Shown here: positions 7,897 through 18,004 of the stretch, one piece after another
Position numbering within the stretch: the first letter of the stretch is position 1
How the letters are laid out: each line of letters starts with the position of its first letter
Source of the DNA: Nitratifractor sp.
GTDB taxonomy: Bacteria > Campylobacterota > Campylobacteria > Campylobacterales > Sulfurovaceae
Direction of reading: 5' to 3'
NCBI GenBank assembly: GCA_015491955.1
Contig: WGFZ01000090.1
Span: 1 to 34,804 of the forward strand
DNA length: 34,804 nt
The notes under the pieces: model-generated
Databases searched by the model: none
What the model was told of the DNA's origin: nothing
Seen by the model: only the letters and a program-made list of their open reading frames with translations
Program-made: the position numbers and the translations under genes

Positions 7897-10499
7897 AGAC
7901 TAGCTTGTTCCTCTACCTCTTTAAAGGTCTCTATTACATCGCCAACTTTAATATCATTGAAGTTATCAAGCATAATACCACACTCAAAGCCACTTCTTAC
8001 CTCTTTTGCATCATCTGTAAATCGTTTTAGTGAGCTAATTTTACTTGTATATATAACAACACCATCTCTAATAAGTCTAGCTCCAGAGTTTCTCTCTATT
8101 GTACCTTCAGTTACCATACAACCAGCAATAGTTCCAACTTTAGCAACACTAAATGTATCACGTACTTCAGCTTGACCTGTTACCTCTTCACTAATAACTG
8201 GACTCATCATACCGCCAAGTAGAGCTTTTACATCATCTAATAAGTCATAGATGATAGAGTAAGCCTTAATCTCTACACCCAAATCCTCTGCTTTTTTCTT
8301 AACTGCTCCAGTAGGACGTACATTAAAGCCAAGAATGAGAGCATTTTCACTAGCATCTGCTAGGATTACATCACTTTCAGTAATTCCACCTACACCACCG
8401 TGAATAACTTCAACCTTAACCTCTTCATTTTTAAGTTCAGTTAGTGCCGATTTAATAGCTTCTAAAGAGCCTTGAACATCAGCTTTAACAACCAAAGGAA
8501 GCTTTTTAATTTTACCCTCTGCAATCAAACTTCCAAGCTCATCGATAGAGACTTTTGTACTCTTAGATAGCTCTTTTGCCCTTGAATACTCTTTACGTTT
8601 ATCAGCTAACTCTTTTGCCTCTTTTTCACTATCCATTGCAACAAGAACTTCACCTGCTTGAGGTACTTCATTTAGTCCAACAACTCCAACTGGAGTACTA
8701 GGTCCAACCTCTTTAGCTCTACTTCCATTATCAAGTATTAGAGTTCTTACACGACCATAAGTATTTCCAACAATCACATTATCACCAACTCTTAAAGTTC
8801 CATTTTTGATAATAATATTAGCAACTGCTCCTAATCCTTTTTGGATAGAACTCTCAATAACAATGGCTTTAGCTTTACGGCTAGGGTCTGCTACAAGCTC
8901 CATAACTTCAGATTGGAGGATAATGGTCTCAAGAAGGTCATCAATACCTTCACCAGTATGTGAAGAGACACCTATAAACTCATACTCTCCACCCCAATCA
9001 ATAGGTAAAATTCCAATCTCAGATAGTTGAGATTTTACATTATCTATATTTGCAGTAGGTTTATCAATTTTAGTAATGGCGATGATAATAGGTACACCAG
9101 CAGCTTGAGCGTGAGAGATTGACTCTTTTGTCTGAGGCATAACTCCATCATCAGCAGCTATAACAATAATAGCAATATCTGTAGCTTGAGCCCCTCTAGC
9201 ACGCATCTCTGTAAATGCTGCGTGTCCAGGAGTATCTATAAATGTAATTTTATGACCATCTTTTTCTACTTGATATGCTCCAACGTGCTGAGTAATTCCA
9301 CCTGCTTCTTTAGCAGCAACTCTAGTAGAACGAATATAATCAAGTAGTGAAGTTTTACCGTGGTCAACGTGTCCCATTACTGTAATTACAGGTGGACGAG
9401 GCTCTTCTATACTATCTACTTGAGCATCATAGTTTGCTACATAATCAAGTGCATCAAGTGGGTTAATTGTCTCAACTTTAACATCGAACTCTTCAGCTAG
9501 AATTTCAATAGAATCCTTATCTAAGAAATCATTTTTAGTAACCATTGTTCCAAGAGTAAAGAGTACTTTAACAACTTCACCTACGCTCTTACCAACCTTT
9601 TCAGCAAATTCATAAACACGTACATCTTCTGGTATTTTTACCACACTAACCTTCTCTTCACTCTCTTGTTTAGTATATTTTCTTTTTCGACCACCTCGAC
9701 GAATATTTCTACCACCTGAACGATTATTAAAATTACGTTGAGCGTTTCCACCAATACCTTGAGCAGCACGACGTTTAGCCTCTGCTTTTCTACGCTCTTC
9801 TTGACGCTGTTGCTCTTCAAAAATTGTTTTATCAGAAAAATCTAATAAAACTACCTCTTGCTCTTCAAAGAGTTCAACAGAGCCTCCTAAATCTCTCTCA
9901 TTCATAATCTCAAGTTTTTCACCTGTAGATTTTGCTTCAGCTGGACTCTTTTTCTTTTTCTTCTTAGAAGAGGCACGAGGTGAGACATTACTTAAAGAGA
10001 TTTTTTTATCTTTATTTATAGTTGGTCTTGCCTTTTTAACGATAGTAATTCCACGCTTTTTTAGAGGAGCACGTCTTATAGTACTCTTCTTTTCACCATC
10101 TTCTGTACTCTTTACAGTTGCAGTAATACCCTTACGGACTGTTACTTTCTTCTTAGGAACGGTTGCTTTCTCTTTTGAATCTGAAGTCTCATCTTTTTCA
10201 GGAGTTTTACTCTCTAGCTCTTTAGTCTCTAGCGAGTCTATTTTAGTTTCACTAGTAGAAGTCTCTTTTTTAGGACTCTTTTTTACTGAAGAGGATACTT
10301 TAGAAGACTCCTCTTTGGAAGTAGAATTAGGTAATTTACCTGTCATAATGTAATCCATTAGTATCGCGGCTTGATTGAGTGTTACAGAACTAGTGGCTGC
10401 TTTGACATCAAGCCCAATCTCTTTTGCTCTCTTTAGCATATCACTATTGGACATTCCTGCCTCTGCTGCAATCTCTTGTATCCTAACTTTATCACTCAT
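7893..10499 (-). CDS. infB: Translation initiation factor IF-2
   Basis: An 868-aa GTPase that places initiator fMet-tRNA on the 30S subunit and promotes subunit joining. Residues 1-50 form the IF2 N-terminal domain ([13 protein letters not shown]). Residues about 55-280 are a low-complexity charged linker with KKKKKK and Gly/Arg-rich parts, common in Campylobacterota IF2. The GTPase domain has G1 GHVDHGKT (376-383), G3 DTPGH (422-426) and G4 TKID (476-479). The later beta-barrel and fMet-tRNA-binding domains follow, ending near [10 protein letters not shown]. The G4 Thr in place of the usual Asn is a small oddity. It overlaps ylxR by 8 nt upstream and rbfA by 4 nt downstream. Confidence 0.97.
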   Translation of the reverse strand: MSDKVRIQEIAAEAGMSNSDMLKRAKEIGLDVKAATSSVTLNQAAILMDYIMTGKLPNSTSKEESSKVSSSVKKSPKKETSTSETKIDSLETKELESKTPEKDETSDSKEKATVPKKKVTVRKGITATVKSTEDGEKKSTIRRAPLKKRGITIVKKARPTINKDKKISLSNVSPRASSKKKKKKSPAEAKSTGEKLEIMNERDLGGSVELFEEQEVVLLDFSDKTIFEEQQRQEERRKAEAKRRAAQGIGGNAQRNFNNRSGGRNIRRGGRKRKYTKQESEEKVSVVKIPEDVRVYEFAEKVGKSVGEVVKVLFTLGTMVTKNDFLDKDSIEILAEEFDVKVETINPLDALDYVANYDAQVDSIEEPRPPVITVMGHVDHGKTSLLDYIRSTRVAAKEAGGITQHVGAYQVEKDGHKITFIDTPGHAAFTEMRARGAQATDIAIIVIAADDGVMPQTKESISHAQAAGVPIIIAITKIDKPTANIDNVKSQLSEIGILPIDWGGEYEFIGVSSHTGEGIDDLLETIILQSEVMELVADPSRKAKAIVIESSIQKGLGAVANIIIKNGTLRVGDNVIVGNTYGRVRTLILDNGSRAKEVGPSTPVGVVGLNEVPQAGEVLVAMDSEKEAKELADKRKEYSRAKELSKSTKVSIDELGSLIAEGKIKKLPLVVKADVQGSLEAIKSALTELKNEEVKVEVIHGGVGGITESDVILADASENALILGFNVRPTGAVKKKAEDLGVEIKAYSIIYDLLDDVKALLGGMMSPVISEEVTGQAEVRDTFSVAKVGTIAGCMVTEGTIERNSGARLIRDGVVIYTSKISSLKRFTDDAKEVRSGFECGIMLDNFNDIKVGDVIETFKEVEEQASL

Positions 10500-10737
10500 T
10501 CGTGTAACACTCCTTTAATAGCTTAACAAACTCTTCTTCCTTGAAATGGAAGCGTTTTGATAACTGTTTAATCCTTTTCGCATCTCTACTACAAGCTTGA
10601 CAGATATAACTACTTCTACCATATCCACGATATGGGATAATCTGAGTATTTTCAAACTGTACTCTGATTAATGTATGTTGATATTCTCTGTTTCGACAAG
10701 CAATACACATTCGAATAGGATATTTTTTCATTGACAT
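10492..10737 (-). CDS. YlxR-family (DUF448) RNA-binding protein
   Basis: An 81-aa member of the YlxR family, small nucleic-acid-binding proteins almost always next to nusA/infB. Visible features are IRMCIACRNREYQHTLIRV with the family's CxxC, and GRSSYICQACSRDAKRI with a second CxxC. Together the four Cys could bind a metal, though many YlxR proteins lack this. There are two possible starts (MSMKK); the first gives 10737. It overlaps infB by 8 nt, and thrB ends 13 nt upstream. Precise molecular role is not settled for the family. Confidence 0.88.
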   Translation of the reverse strand: MSMKKYPIRMCIACRNREYQHTLIRVQFENTQIIPYRGYGRSSYICQACSRDAKRIKQLSKRFHFKEEEFVKLLKECYTNE

Positions 10738-10750
10738 TATACCAAAAAAC

Positions 10751-11635
10751 TTAGAACTTTCCTACGACACCAATATTATCGATACCCTGTATTAAGACTC
10801 TAAATTGTGGAAAATGTTTGGACAAAATATTGGCAAGTTTATCTGCATCATCAGCATAGACTAAATTGAAAAATGTTGAACCACTTCCAGATAGTGTACT
10901 CATCAATGCACCATTTTCTAAAGCTAATTTCTGAACTTCAAATAGCTCTGGCATAACCCTCATACGACGCTCTTGATGAATCTTATCTTTTGAAGCAATA
11001 CGTAAAAGTTCCCAAGACTCACTCATAAAAAGGGCTGTCATATAAGCAGCTCTTGAGAGTGAATATACCATCTCCTCTTTAGAGTAGTGTTTTGGCAAAA
11101 TATGCCTAGAGCGATTAGTAGATATTGTGCGATTTGGTATAACTAAAACTGCACGTAGGTATGCAGGAAGACGCCTTTTTTTACTATAAACTCTATCACC
11201 CTCTAAACAAGCAACATTAAATCCACCCATTACAGCTGGAGTAATATTATCTGGGTGTGGTTCATAACGTAAAGCTGTATTTAAGATTTTACGTTTATTA
11301 TATTTCACTCCAGATGCAACATACGCAGATGTGATAGCTGAAACAATTACAGCAGAAGAGCTTCCAAGCCCCCGAGATATTGGAATACGATTTGTAAACT
11401 CAAAACGAAAAGTGGGGGCTTTTCCACCACTAAGACGGCGATACTGCTCTTTAAATATATGTAAAAATAGTGAATTTCTCTTAATCTTTGGGTTATTAGC
11501 ACCCTCACCCTTTGTAGATACACTCAAAAAACTAGATGGTTTTATAACAATCTCATTTCTTAAATCAACAGCTAGTCCTAAAGTATCAAAACCCGGACCT
11601 AAATTGGCACTTGTTGCAGGTACACTAATAAACAC
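10751..11635 (-). CDS. thrB: Homoserine kinase
   Basis: Phosphorylates homoserine to O-phosphohomoserine, the penultimate step of threonine synthesis. The 294-aa protein is a GHMP kinase: N-terminal [22 protein letters not shown]-binding motif [16 protein letters not shown] (about 90-105) and C-terminal [11 protein letters not shown] (about 246-256). The position between the tsaB-like gene and ylxR-infB has no biochemical link but is conserved in related genomes. Start ATG immediately precedes the canonical [11 protein letters not shown], so it is well fixed. Confidence 0.95.
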   Translation of the reverse strand: MFISVPATSANLGPGFDTLGLAVDLRNEIVIKPSSFLSVSTKGEGANNPKIKRNSLFLHIFKEQYRRLSGGKAPTFRFEFTNRIPISRGLGSSSAVIVSAITSAYVASGVKYNKRKILNTALRYEPHPDNITPAVMGGFNVACLEGDRVYSKKRRLPAYLRAVLVIPNRTISTNRSRHILPKHYSKEEMVYSLSRAAYMTALFMSESWELLRIASKDKIHQERRMRVMPELFEVQKLALENGALMSTLSGSGSTFFNLVYADDADKLANILSKHFPQFRVLIQGIDNIGVVGKF

Positions 11636-11644
11636 ATAGAGCCT

Positions 11645-12115
11645 TTATACAGCAGGGAGTCTATAATCTGGTCGATTATCTGACTCTCGTATCAAACTAT
11701 CCAAAGATAGAGGGAATGAAAACTCCTGCAAAATATTTTCCTTAAGAGGTTGTGTAATTATAGTATCTTTTACTTTGACAAAATAGAGTTTTCCCATTGC
11801 TTTTATAGGACGTCCACCATTTAAGCTAAAAGCACTAATGCCAAAGAAGGGGATTCCCTTAAGGATATATAGTGTCTTTAGAGCTATATAGCTTAATTTT
11901 ATACCCATTTGACTACCTGGACCATTTATATATAAAATCTCTGTGGGAGCATCTTTCGTATTTAAAAGTCTATCAATCTCTAATATGAGTTTATCAGAGA
12001 TATACCCCTCAAGCATCCACTCTTTAAATAGAGTATTATCTTTATATAGAGCAAAGCCCAATGGAGTACTAATAGTATTAATTACAAGTGTTATTTTAGG
12101 CAAAGCTATACTCAT
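11645..12115 (-). CDS. tsaB: TsaB-like protein (tRNA threonylcarbamoyladenosine complex), divergent
   Basis: TsaB is the non-catalytic partner that activates TsaD in making the t6A modification at tRNA position 37. The 156-aa product retains a TsaB outline: LVINTISTPLGFALY in place of the usual IDTS opening, ISDKLILEIDRLL, and ILYINGPGSQMGIKL where typical members have GPGSFTGLR, followed by ALKTLYILKGIPFFGISAF. It is shorter (usual about 200-230) and poorly conserved, as in other Campylobacterota. Its position between lpxC and thrB supports the call. It overlaps the lpxC 3' end by 20 nt. The assignment is moderate; a general HSP70-actin-fold relative is the alternative. Confidence 0.6.
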   Translation of the reverse strand: MSIALPKITLVINTISTPLGFALYKDNTLFKEWMLEGYISDKLILEIDRLLNTKDAPTEILYINGPGSQMGIKLSYIALKTLYILKGIPFFGISAFSLNGGRPIKAMGKLYFVKVKDTIITQPLKENILQEFSFPLSLDSLIRESDNRPDYRLPAV

Positions 12116-12980
12116 ATTGAGGAGTATGTAGCTGTTCTAATGCCACTATTTCGTAGTTTTTAGAATCTGCAAAAAGCTTTTTAGTAAGTAGATGGTTTAG
12201 TTTATGACTTCCAGCAAAAGAGCGATAACGTCCTATTAAATTGTAACCAATTACCATCATATCCCCCATAGCATCAAGAATCTTATGACGAACAAATTCA
12301 TCAGGGTATCTTAAACCCTCAGGATTTAATACTCTATGCTCATCTAAACCAATTGCATTTTTTAAACTTGCACCTAGAGCTAAATTTTGACTCTGAAGAT
12401 ATTGAATATCCTTAGCAAAACCAAAAGTTCTTGCTCTAGAAATATCTTCTATATAACTCTCTAATGTAAAATCAAAACTAAAATTTTGCTTCCCTATGGC
12501 TGGGTGTTTAAAATCTATCTCAAAATCAAAGCCAAGGTTTTTTGAAGGCTCTAATCTAACAAATTTATCACCCTCTCTAATCTCAACAAGACGACGAATC
12601 TTTAGAAAACGCTTTGGTATATTTTGAGTACGGATACCAGCCTCTTGTAGAAGAAGACAAAATGAGATAGAGCTTCCATCCATAATTGGCATCTCATTAC
12701 CTTTTAGAATAATTCTAAGGTTATCTATTCCATAAGCATATAGTGCAGATAAAAAATGCTCTATTGTTGAGACAAACCCCTCTTTTACTCCAATTACTGT
12801 TGCCATTTGTGTATCAACTACACTAGATGGGTTTAGAGGAATGCTAACACCTATATCACTTCTATAAAATATTATTCCACTATCAGCATCAAGTGGTTCA
12901 ATCCTTAAACGGATAGATTCACCTTTGTGGAGTCCTATCCCTACTACTTCTGTAGCTTTAGCAATAGTACGTTGATACAT
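12096..12980 (-). CDS. lpxC: UDP-3-O-acyl-N-acetylglucosamine deacetylase LpxC
   Basis: The zinc deacetylase that commits UDP-3-O-acyl-GlcNAc to lipid A synthesis, so the cell has lipopolysaccharide. The 294-aa sequence has TIEHFLSAL with E74 and zinc ligand H75, the second zinc pair in RHKILDAMGD (H232, D236), and catalytic H259 in AGSHKLNH. The K-containing HPAIG segment near 159-163 is also present. Length is typical. AGGAG precedes the ATG. It is preceded by the M23 peptidase gene (52-nt gap) and overlaps the tsaB-like gene. Confidence 0.97.
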   Translation of the reverse strand: MYQRTIAKATEVVGIGLHKGESIRLRIEPLDADSGIIFYRSDIGVSIPLNPSSVVDTQMATVIGVKEGFVSTIEHFLSALYAYGIDNLRIILKGNEMPIMDGSSISFCLLLQEAGIRTQNIPKRFLKIRRLVEIREGDKFVRLEPSKNLGFDFEIDFKHPAIGKQNFSFDFTLESYIEDISRARTFGFAKDIQYLQSQNLALGASLKNAIGLDEHRVLNPEGLRYPDEFVRHKILDAMGDMMVIGYNLIGRYRSFAGSHKLNHLLTKKLFADSKNYEIVALEQLHTPQYEYSFA

Positions 12981-13032
12981 TCCTCTCCTTTACTCCATTA
13001 AGGAGTATTATAACAAAAGTAGCTATAAAATT

Positions 13033-14448
13033 TTAATGATGTCTTCTTCTACGTCCAATAATTCGATTTGCTGTTTTGAACACATTATTAATGTGGCTAT
13101 TTATCCAATTTTGTTTCATCCAATCCATTGGCCAAACCTCCACACCTTGAATAAGGATTCCAAAATGCAAGTGGTCTCCTAGTGCTAAACCTGTAGTTCC
13201 TGTACGAGCTATAACTTGACCTCTGCGTACTCTATCCCCATCTCCTACTAATATTGATGAGCAGTGTCCATATATGGTATATAGACCAAAACCGTGGTCT
13301 AAAATTGGCATATTCCCATATATACCATTACGTCCTACAAATACAACTGTTGCTGGATTTGAGCTAATGATAGGAGCTTGTCTCACACTAGCAAGGTCAT
13401 AACCTAAATGGTACGAGCGGGATACTTCATGGTTACGGTCATTATAGTAGTAGTGTCGTTCATCTCCAAAATCAGCAACACGTGCTGCACTTTTGAGTGG
13501 ATAGAAGGCGTGAAGACGCCAACGAGAAAAGTTTACTGCTGTGGGATTGGCGGTATAGTGGTGAATTAACTTTTCATTACGAATACGTATCTTTTCATTA
13601 ACAGCTTTAAAGCGTTTTAATGGATTACGTATAGAGGAGATATCAGCATAACGAGTTGAAAAACTTTTGATTTTACCATTTAAGAATCTATCACTTAAAT
13701 GTATCCAAGATATACGAAACTTTCTTGTAAGTCTCTCAAATGCAATCTGCTGTTCACTGCGATTACCAGCCTCATCAATAGCAACAACTTTAGGATCAAA
13801 AATTTTATCACGAAATGGCCATGCTAAGAGAGTAGCCCAATACCCCTTAACCTTATATTTAACTACTTTAAAGTGTTTTTTACCAATTTGAACATAGACA
13901 TCTTTTAAGTGTTTATCAGTTGCCCTAAATATAACTAACCCACTTCCACCTTTAACTATGCTAGGACTCCAAGCGACTATTCCTATACTAGGAGGCTCAG
14001 TATCTACTAAAATCTTTGCCTCTTTTAATGTACGATTACCTTGCCAAAAATTCCAAAGACTACTATCTCTAACCTCCACTTTTAAACGCCAAGATTTCTT
14101 TTTGAGGTCAAGACCACTATGTGCAGGAATTGTTACAAATATTTCACTATTTTTCTTATTGGCAGGAAACTTTCCAGAAGCTATCGTTATCTCTTTATTC
14201 CCATCATCTAAGAGTACTTCGTAACTTCCCAATCCTTGATTATCACCCATCCATATCTTAATCTTTTTACCCGGAGCCCAAAAAAAGCTCTTATCCAACT
14301 CTACACGAGGAGCTATCCGTTCAAAGCGAGGAGAGATATAGACATAAGCTACCACTCCTGCAATAGATAATAGAAATATAAAAAATAGAATAAATCCACC
14401 ACCACCTCTTTTTTTACGTCTGCTTCTATAGTTATATCTGCGTTGCAT
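13033..14448 (-). CDS. Membrane-anchored M23 (LytM-type) metallopeptidase
   Basis: A 471-aa envelope protein probably acting on peptidoglycan in the periplasm. A basic N-terminus is followed by one membrane anchor (about 19-38, FILFFIFLLSIAGVVAYVYI). A long beta-rich middle with Ig-like segments (DTEPPSIGIVAWSP; AIDEAGNRSEQ) leads to the C-terminal M23 domain: H347xxxD351 in HLGYDLAS, YGHCSS with H395, and the HxH motif H426-L-H428 in GDHLHFGI. All zinc and catalytic positions are present, so it should be an active endopeptidase. The last residues are strongly basic (RRRRHH). It begins 17 nt inside the 3' end of the DHH gene. Relatives in this phylum include cell-shape peptidases, but the exact role is not shown. 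Confidence 0.9.
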   Translation of the reverse strand: MQRRYNYRSRRKKRGGGGFILFFIFLLSIAGVVAYVYISPRFERIAPRVELDKSFFWAPGKKIKIWMGDNQGLGSYEVLLDDGNKEITIASGKFPANKKNSEIFVTIPAHSGLDLKKKSWRLKVEVRDSSLWNFWQGNRTLKEAKILVDTEPPSIGIVAWSPSIVKGGSGLVIFRATDKHLKDVYVQIGKKHFKVVKYKVKGYWATLLAWPFRDKIFDPKVVAIDEAGNRSEQQIAFERLTRKFRISWIHLSDRFLNGKIKSFSTRYADISSIRNPLKRFKAVNEKIRIRNEKLIHHYTANPTAVNFSRWRLHAFYPLKSAARVADFGDERHYYYNDRNHEVSRSYHLGYDLASVRQAPIISSNPATVVFVGRNGIYGNMPILDHGFGLYTIYGHCSSILVGDGDRVRRGQVIARTGTTGLALGDHLHFGILIQGVEVWPMDWMKQNWINSHINNVFKTANRIIGRRRRHH

Positions 14449-15433
14449 TATTGGTAATAACTCCTTCTTTTTTAATAAATTCCAAAATTTTATCTTTTAA
14501 CTCTTCTTTATCTTCATAATCTTTAGAATCAACTTCAAATCCTGCTGAGAGTATATGCCCTCCTCCACCAAAATATTTGGCAATAGGTAGGAGATTCACT
14601 CTATTAGAGCGTAGTGATACTTTGTAGCTATTTAAACGCTCTACAAGCAATATAGCTATATCAACTGTTACTAAAGACTTGGCATACTCTACAATACCAT
14701 CTATATCACTATATTTAGCTCCTGTTACTTCAAAATCTTCTCTAGTAATTTGCATTGTGGCTATTTTTGCATCTAAATGAAGCTCTAATGATTCAAGAAC
14801 ACGTCCCAATATTCTCAAAGATGCCAAAGAGCGTCTAAGCATAGCTTGAGATATAGCACCTACATCTATCCCAATATCAATTAACTCTTGTGCCATCTCA
14901 AAACTATATTTATTAGTATTAGATGTTGTGAAATATCTAGTATCAGATATTAGTGCTGTATAAAATGCCTCTGCACTACTGTATGGTATCTCAAATATTG
15001 GTTTAAAAAAGTTATATGCTACTTCTGAACTACTTACAGCCTCTGCTCTAATAATATTTAACACTCCAAATTCTGTATTACTTATATGGTGGTCAATATT
15101 TATAATATCACGTCCATTTAAATCAAAACCTAATCTATCTAAACTTCCACAATCACAAGATATTATTAATGAATCTTTATACTCTATTCTCTTTTTTATC
15201 TTATAAAATCCATCAAGAAAGTTTAAATGAATAGGAAGTGTAGGCGTTGCATTAGCAATCTCCACACGATAACCCATATTTTTTAGAAGATGATACACTC
15301 CCAAAGATGTACCAATAGCATCTGCATCTGGATATATATGAGAAAGGAGTGTTATTGAAGAGTATCTCTCCAAAAGTTTAAGAAAATGCTCCCTATCCTC
15401 ATTGGAAAAGAAGATACCTCTGTTGGAGTCCAT
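14432..15433 (-). CDS. DHH/DHHA1-family phosphoesterase (NrnA-like)
   Basis: A 333-aa DHH phosphoesterase, most like the NrnA group that degrades short oligoribonucleotides and pAp. Motifs: LLSHIYPDADAIGTSLG (motif I, with D-x-D), ISCDCGSLDRLG (II), the name-giving NIDHHISNTEFG (III), and in the DHHA1 domain FGGGGHILSAGFEV. A longer frame to a TTG at 15463 exists, but ATG at 15433 (MDSNRGIFFS) is preferred because it forms a TAATG overlap with the nadC stop. The next gene (M23 peptidase) overlaps its end by 17 nt. Substrate specificity cannot be read from sequence. Confidence 0.88.
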   Translation of the reverse strand: MDSNRGIFFSNEDREHFLKLLERYSSITLLSHIYPDADAIGTSLGVYHLLKNMGYRVEIANATPTLPIHLNFLDGFYKIKKRIEYKDSLIISCDCGSLDRLGFDLNGRDIINIDHHISNTEFGVLNIIRAEAVSSSEVAYNFFKPIFEIPYSSAEAFYTALISDTRYFTTSNTNKYSFEMAQELIDIGIDVGAISQAMLRRSLASLRILGRVLESLELHLDAKIATMQITREDFEVTGAKYSDIDGIVEYAKSLVTVDIAILLVERLNSYKVSLRSNRVNLLPIAKYFGGGGHILSAGFEVDSKDYEDKEELKDKILEFIKKEGVITNNATQI

Positions 15434-16266
15434 TACTCTACTTTCATAGATAAATCTTGCCAAGTAGCTTGGTGTATTATACTACCAGAACTAATAGCAT
15501 CAACTCCTGTTGTGGCAATTTTACGAATAGTTTCAAGAGTTATATTTCCACTCGCCTCTAAAAGAGTATGAGCGGAGTTTCTATTTCTCCAAGCTACTAC
15601 CTCTTTAATTGTCTCTAAATCCATATTATCACACATTACAATATCTGCTCCAAGACGCATAGCCTCTTTTGCCATATCAAAATCTTCACACTCAATCTCA
15701 ATCTTAGTAGTAAATGGAATTTTAGCTCTTACATCTTTCATAAACTTTTCAAGATTATCAATAGTACGTAAGTGGGTATCTTTTAGCATCAAACAATCAT
15801 CAAGACCCATACGGTGATTTTGTCCACCACCACATCTTACGGCATACTTCTCAAAAGCTCTCAATGCTGGACGAGTCTTTCTTGTATCAAGTAATCTACA
15901 CTCTAATCCTTCAAGCTTGGCTACATATTTAGCCGTTAAAGTTGCTATTGAAGTAGCGTGGAGTGCTAAATCTAAAATTGTCCTCTCAAGGGAGAGTATA
16001 TCTTTTGAATCTCCCTCAATATCAACAACTCTATCACCCTCACTAAAAGAGTCTCCATCTTTTTTATACCAAGATAGTTTCAATCCATATATATTTGCTA
16101 ATGCCTCAATATATTCAGCCCCAGCAAAGATGCCATCACTCTTAGCAAGGATATAGGCACAAATTACAGAAGAGCTACTAACTCTAGTAAATAAATCACC
16201 TCTACCTAAATCTTCATCAACTACTAAACGTATAAAATTTTCAATTAAATTTTGACTAACACTCAT
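15433..16266 (-). CDS. nadC: Nicotinate-nucleotide pyrophosphorylase (quinolinate phosphoribosyltransferase)
   Basis: Converts quinolinate and PRPP to nicotinate mononucleotide, CO2 and pyrophosphate in de novo NAD synthesis. The 277-aa protein has VDEDLGRGDLFTRV at the N-terminus, LDTRKTRPALRAFEKYAVRCGGG (split here as LDTRKTRPALR and YAVRCGGGQNHRMGL) in the active site, IEIECEDFD, DIVMCDNMD and LEASGNITLETI for phosphate binding. Length is typical. It overlaps nadA by ATGA, so nadA-nadC are coupled as a pathway pair. Confidence 0.96.
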   Translation of the reverse strand: MSVSQNLIENFIRLVVDEDLGRGDLFTRVSSSSVICAYILAKSDGIFAGAEYIEALANIYGLKLSWYKKDGDSFSEGDRVVDIEGDSKDILSLERTILDLALHATSIATLTAKYVAKLEGLECRLLDTRKTRPALRAFEKYAVRCGGGQNHRMGLDDCLMLKDTHLRTIDNLEKFMKDVRAKIPFTTKIEIECEDFDMAKEAMRLGADIVMCDNMDLETIKEVVAWRNRNSAHTLLEASGNITLETIRKIATTGVDAISSGSIIHQATWQDLSMKVE

Positions 16267-17258
16267 TTGACCTCCAACATACGCTCAAGTGCTAAACGAG
16301 CATAATAAACAGTCTCATCATCAACAAATATCTCATTAATTGGTGCTTCATCTTCAATAGATTTTAAACTAAGGTATAGGTCTTTTAGAGTTGTTTCATT
16401 CATTGTAGGACACTCTGGTTTTGTTGAAGAGAGTACATAGGTATTTCTCTTTCTCATACGATTTACCAAATTGTACTCCGTCCCAACAGCAACCTTTTGT
16501 TCTATATCAAGCTCATTCACATATTTAATAAGTTGTGAAGTTGAACCAACGAAATCAGATACCTCTACAACTTTAGGATCGCACTCAGGGTGAACAGCTA
16601 TTTTAATATCTGGATATTTTTGGCGATAGAAATTGACATCATCAACACTAAAGAGCTGATGTACAGAACAAAATCCATTAAAGCAAAGTATATCAGAGCC
16701 TTTAATATCACTCCCCTCCTCTCCTACAATACAAGATTTTAATCCCATCATATTGGCAACATTTTGACCAAGGCATCTATCTGGTACAAATAGAATCTTT
16801 TTACCACTTAATAAGCCTTTTTCAATAATCTTGACAGCATTAGAGCTAGTACAAACCATTCCACCCATCTTTCCAACTTTTGCTTTAACACTTACATCTG
16901 AATTTATATATGTGATAGGGAGAATATCCTCACGACTTACACCAGCTTTTTCAATGATTTCAACTGTCTCATCATAATAACTACCATCAATCATTCTAGC
17001 CATAGCACAACAAGCAACCTTTGGCATTAGTACTCTCTTTTTAGGGGCAATAACCTTAACACTCTGCCCCATAAAACCAACACCACAAAAGACTACCCAA
17101 GGATTCTCATCTACTTTACAACGACGAGCTAATTCAAGACTATCACCAATAATATCAGCCATCTCAAATACTTCATCTCTTTGGTAATAGTGTCCTACAA
17201 CAGTAACTGGAAGTGCATCTTTTAATCGCTCAATTTCCTTACGATAATCAATACCCAT
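16263..17258 (-). CDS. nadA: Quinolinate synthase A
   Basis: Condenses iminoaspartate with dihydroxyacetone phosphate to quinolinate using an oxygen-sensitive [4Fe-4S] cluster. The 331-aa protein contains VGHYYQRDEVFEMADIIGDSL for substrate binding (quoted in part: GHYYQRDEV), Cys in PKVACCAMA, GGMVCTSSNAV and PECPTMNETT, plus VHPECDPKV and VGTEYNLVNRM. These match the expected three cluster ligands and triose-phosphate site. It is first in the minus-strand run that continues to rimP, with a predicted -10 at 17290-17295, and is divergent from plsY. Confidence 0.96.
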   Translation of the reverse strand: MGIDYRKEIERLKDALPVTVVGHYYQRDEVFEMADIIGDSLELARRCKVDENPWVVFCGVGFMGQSVKVIAPKKRVLMPKVACCAMARMIDGSYYDETVEIIEKAGVSREDILPITYINSDVSVKAKVGKMGGMVCTSSNAVKIIEKGLLSGKKILFVPDRCLGQNVANMMGLKSCIVGEEGSDIKGSDILCFNGFCSVHQLFSVDDVNFYRQKYPDIKIAVHPECDPKVVEVSDFVGSTSQLIKYVNELDIEQKVAVGTEYNLVNRMRKRNTYVLSSTKPECPTMNETTLKDLYLSLKSIEDEAPINEIFVDDETVYYARLALERMLEVK

Positions 17259-17289
17259 TATTTAGAACCTTTTTTTAGGAAGTTTTTGA

Positions 17290-17295
17290 ATTATA
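17290..17295 (-). promoter_or_regulatory. Predicted -10 box of the nadA-to-rimP operon
   Basis: TATAAT on the minus strand preceded by TG, 32 nt before the nadA ATG. No -35 is evident at the usual distance. This would drive up to eleven tightly spaced genes, although internal promoters are likely in such a long run. Confidence 0.55.
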
Positions 17296-17309
17296 CAATA
17301 TTACTTTTT

Positions 17310-17325
17310 GGGTAAAATAATACCC
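17310..17325. promoter_or_regulatory. Small inverted repeat in the nadA/plsY divergent promoter region
   Basis: GGGTA-AAATAA-TACCC, 5-bp arms with 6-base centre, 15 nt upstream of the nadA -10. Its position would suit a regulator of NAD synthesis, but the symmetry is short and no known box is recognised. Confidence 0.25.
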
Positions 17326-17371
17326 TTAAAACAGACTTCTATCTACTTTGATAGTAATTGAAAGGCTTTTT

Positions 17372-18004
17372 GTGAGTGAACTTGTATCTAATATGAATAT
17401 TCAACTATATCTTTTTTCTTATATTCTTGCTGGGATTCCCTTTGGTTATATTCTTGCTAAGAGTTTTGCAGGAGTAGATATTAAACAAGAAGGTAGTGGT
17501 AATATCGGAGCTACAAATGTATTGAGAGTAGTTAAAAAACATAAGCCCTCCCTTGCAAAAAAGCTTGGAGCTACTACTTTGTTTCTTGATGCTATTAAGG
17601 GGATTGTTGTTTTACTTATAGCCAAAATGCTAGGGGCATCTCCATCTGTACTTTGGACCATTGCTATTTTAGCTGTCTGGGGACACTGTTTTAGTATTTT
17701 TTTAAACTTTGAAGGTGGAAAGGGTGTGGCTACTGGATTTGGAGTATTACTATTTTTACTTCCTATCCCTTCTCTAATAGCTCTTGTAGTCTGGGCTATC
17801 TGTGCAAAGGGACTCAAAATATCTTCACTATCTTCACTCATCGCCATTGTAGCACTTATTATTGCTAGTTATATTTTATATCCTAATGGACTTTATGGTA
17901 TTGGTACACACGCTCCTATATGGGTTATCTCTATTACTATTTTTTATAAACATATACCAAATATTATTAGAATATTTAAAAAAGAGGAGAGTTCTATTGT
18001 ATGA
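17372..18004 (+). CDS. plsY: Acyl-phosphate:glycerol-3-phosphate acyltransferase PlsY
   Basis: Inner-membrane enzyme adding an acyl group from acyl-phosphate to glycerol-3-phosphate, the first step of phospholipid synthesis. Hydrophobic throughout, with the three family motifs: GSGNIGATNVLR, the WGHCFSIFLNFEGGKGVATG segment (quoted as GHCFSIFLNFEGGKGVATG), and the later PIWVISITIFYKHIPNI with HIPNI near the end. A GTG at 17372 has AAAGG 6 nt upstream and is chosen (210 aa); ATG at 17393 (MNIQLYLFSYIL, 203 aa) is a good alternative with a weaker ribosome site. Its TGA overlaps the folB ATG. Confidence 0.94.
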   Translation: MSELVSNMNIQLYLFSYILAGIPFGYILAKSFAGVDIKQEGSGNIGATNVLRVVKKHKPSLAKKLGATTLFLDAIKGIVVLLIAKMLGASPSVLWTIAILAVWGHCFSIFLNFEGGKGVATGFGVLLFLLPIPSLIALVVWAICAKGLKISSLSSLIAIVALIIASYILYPNGLYGIGTHAPIWVISITIFYKHIPNIIRIFKKEESSIV

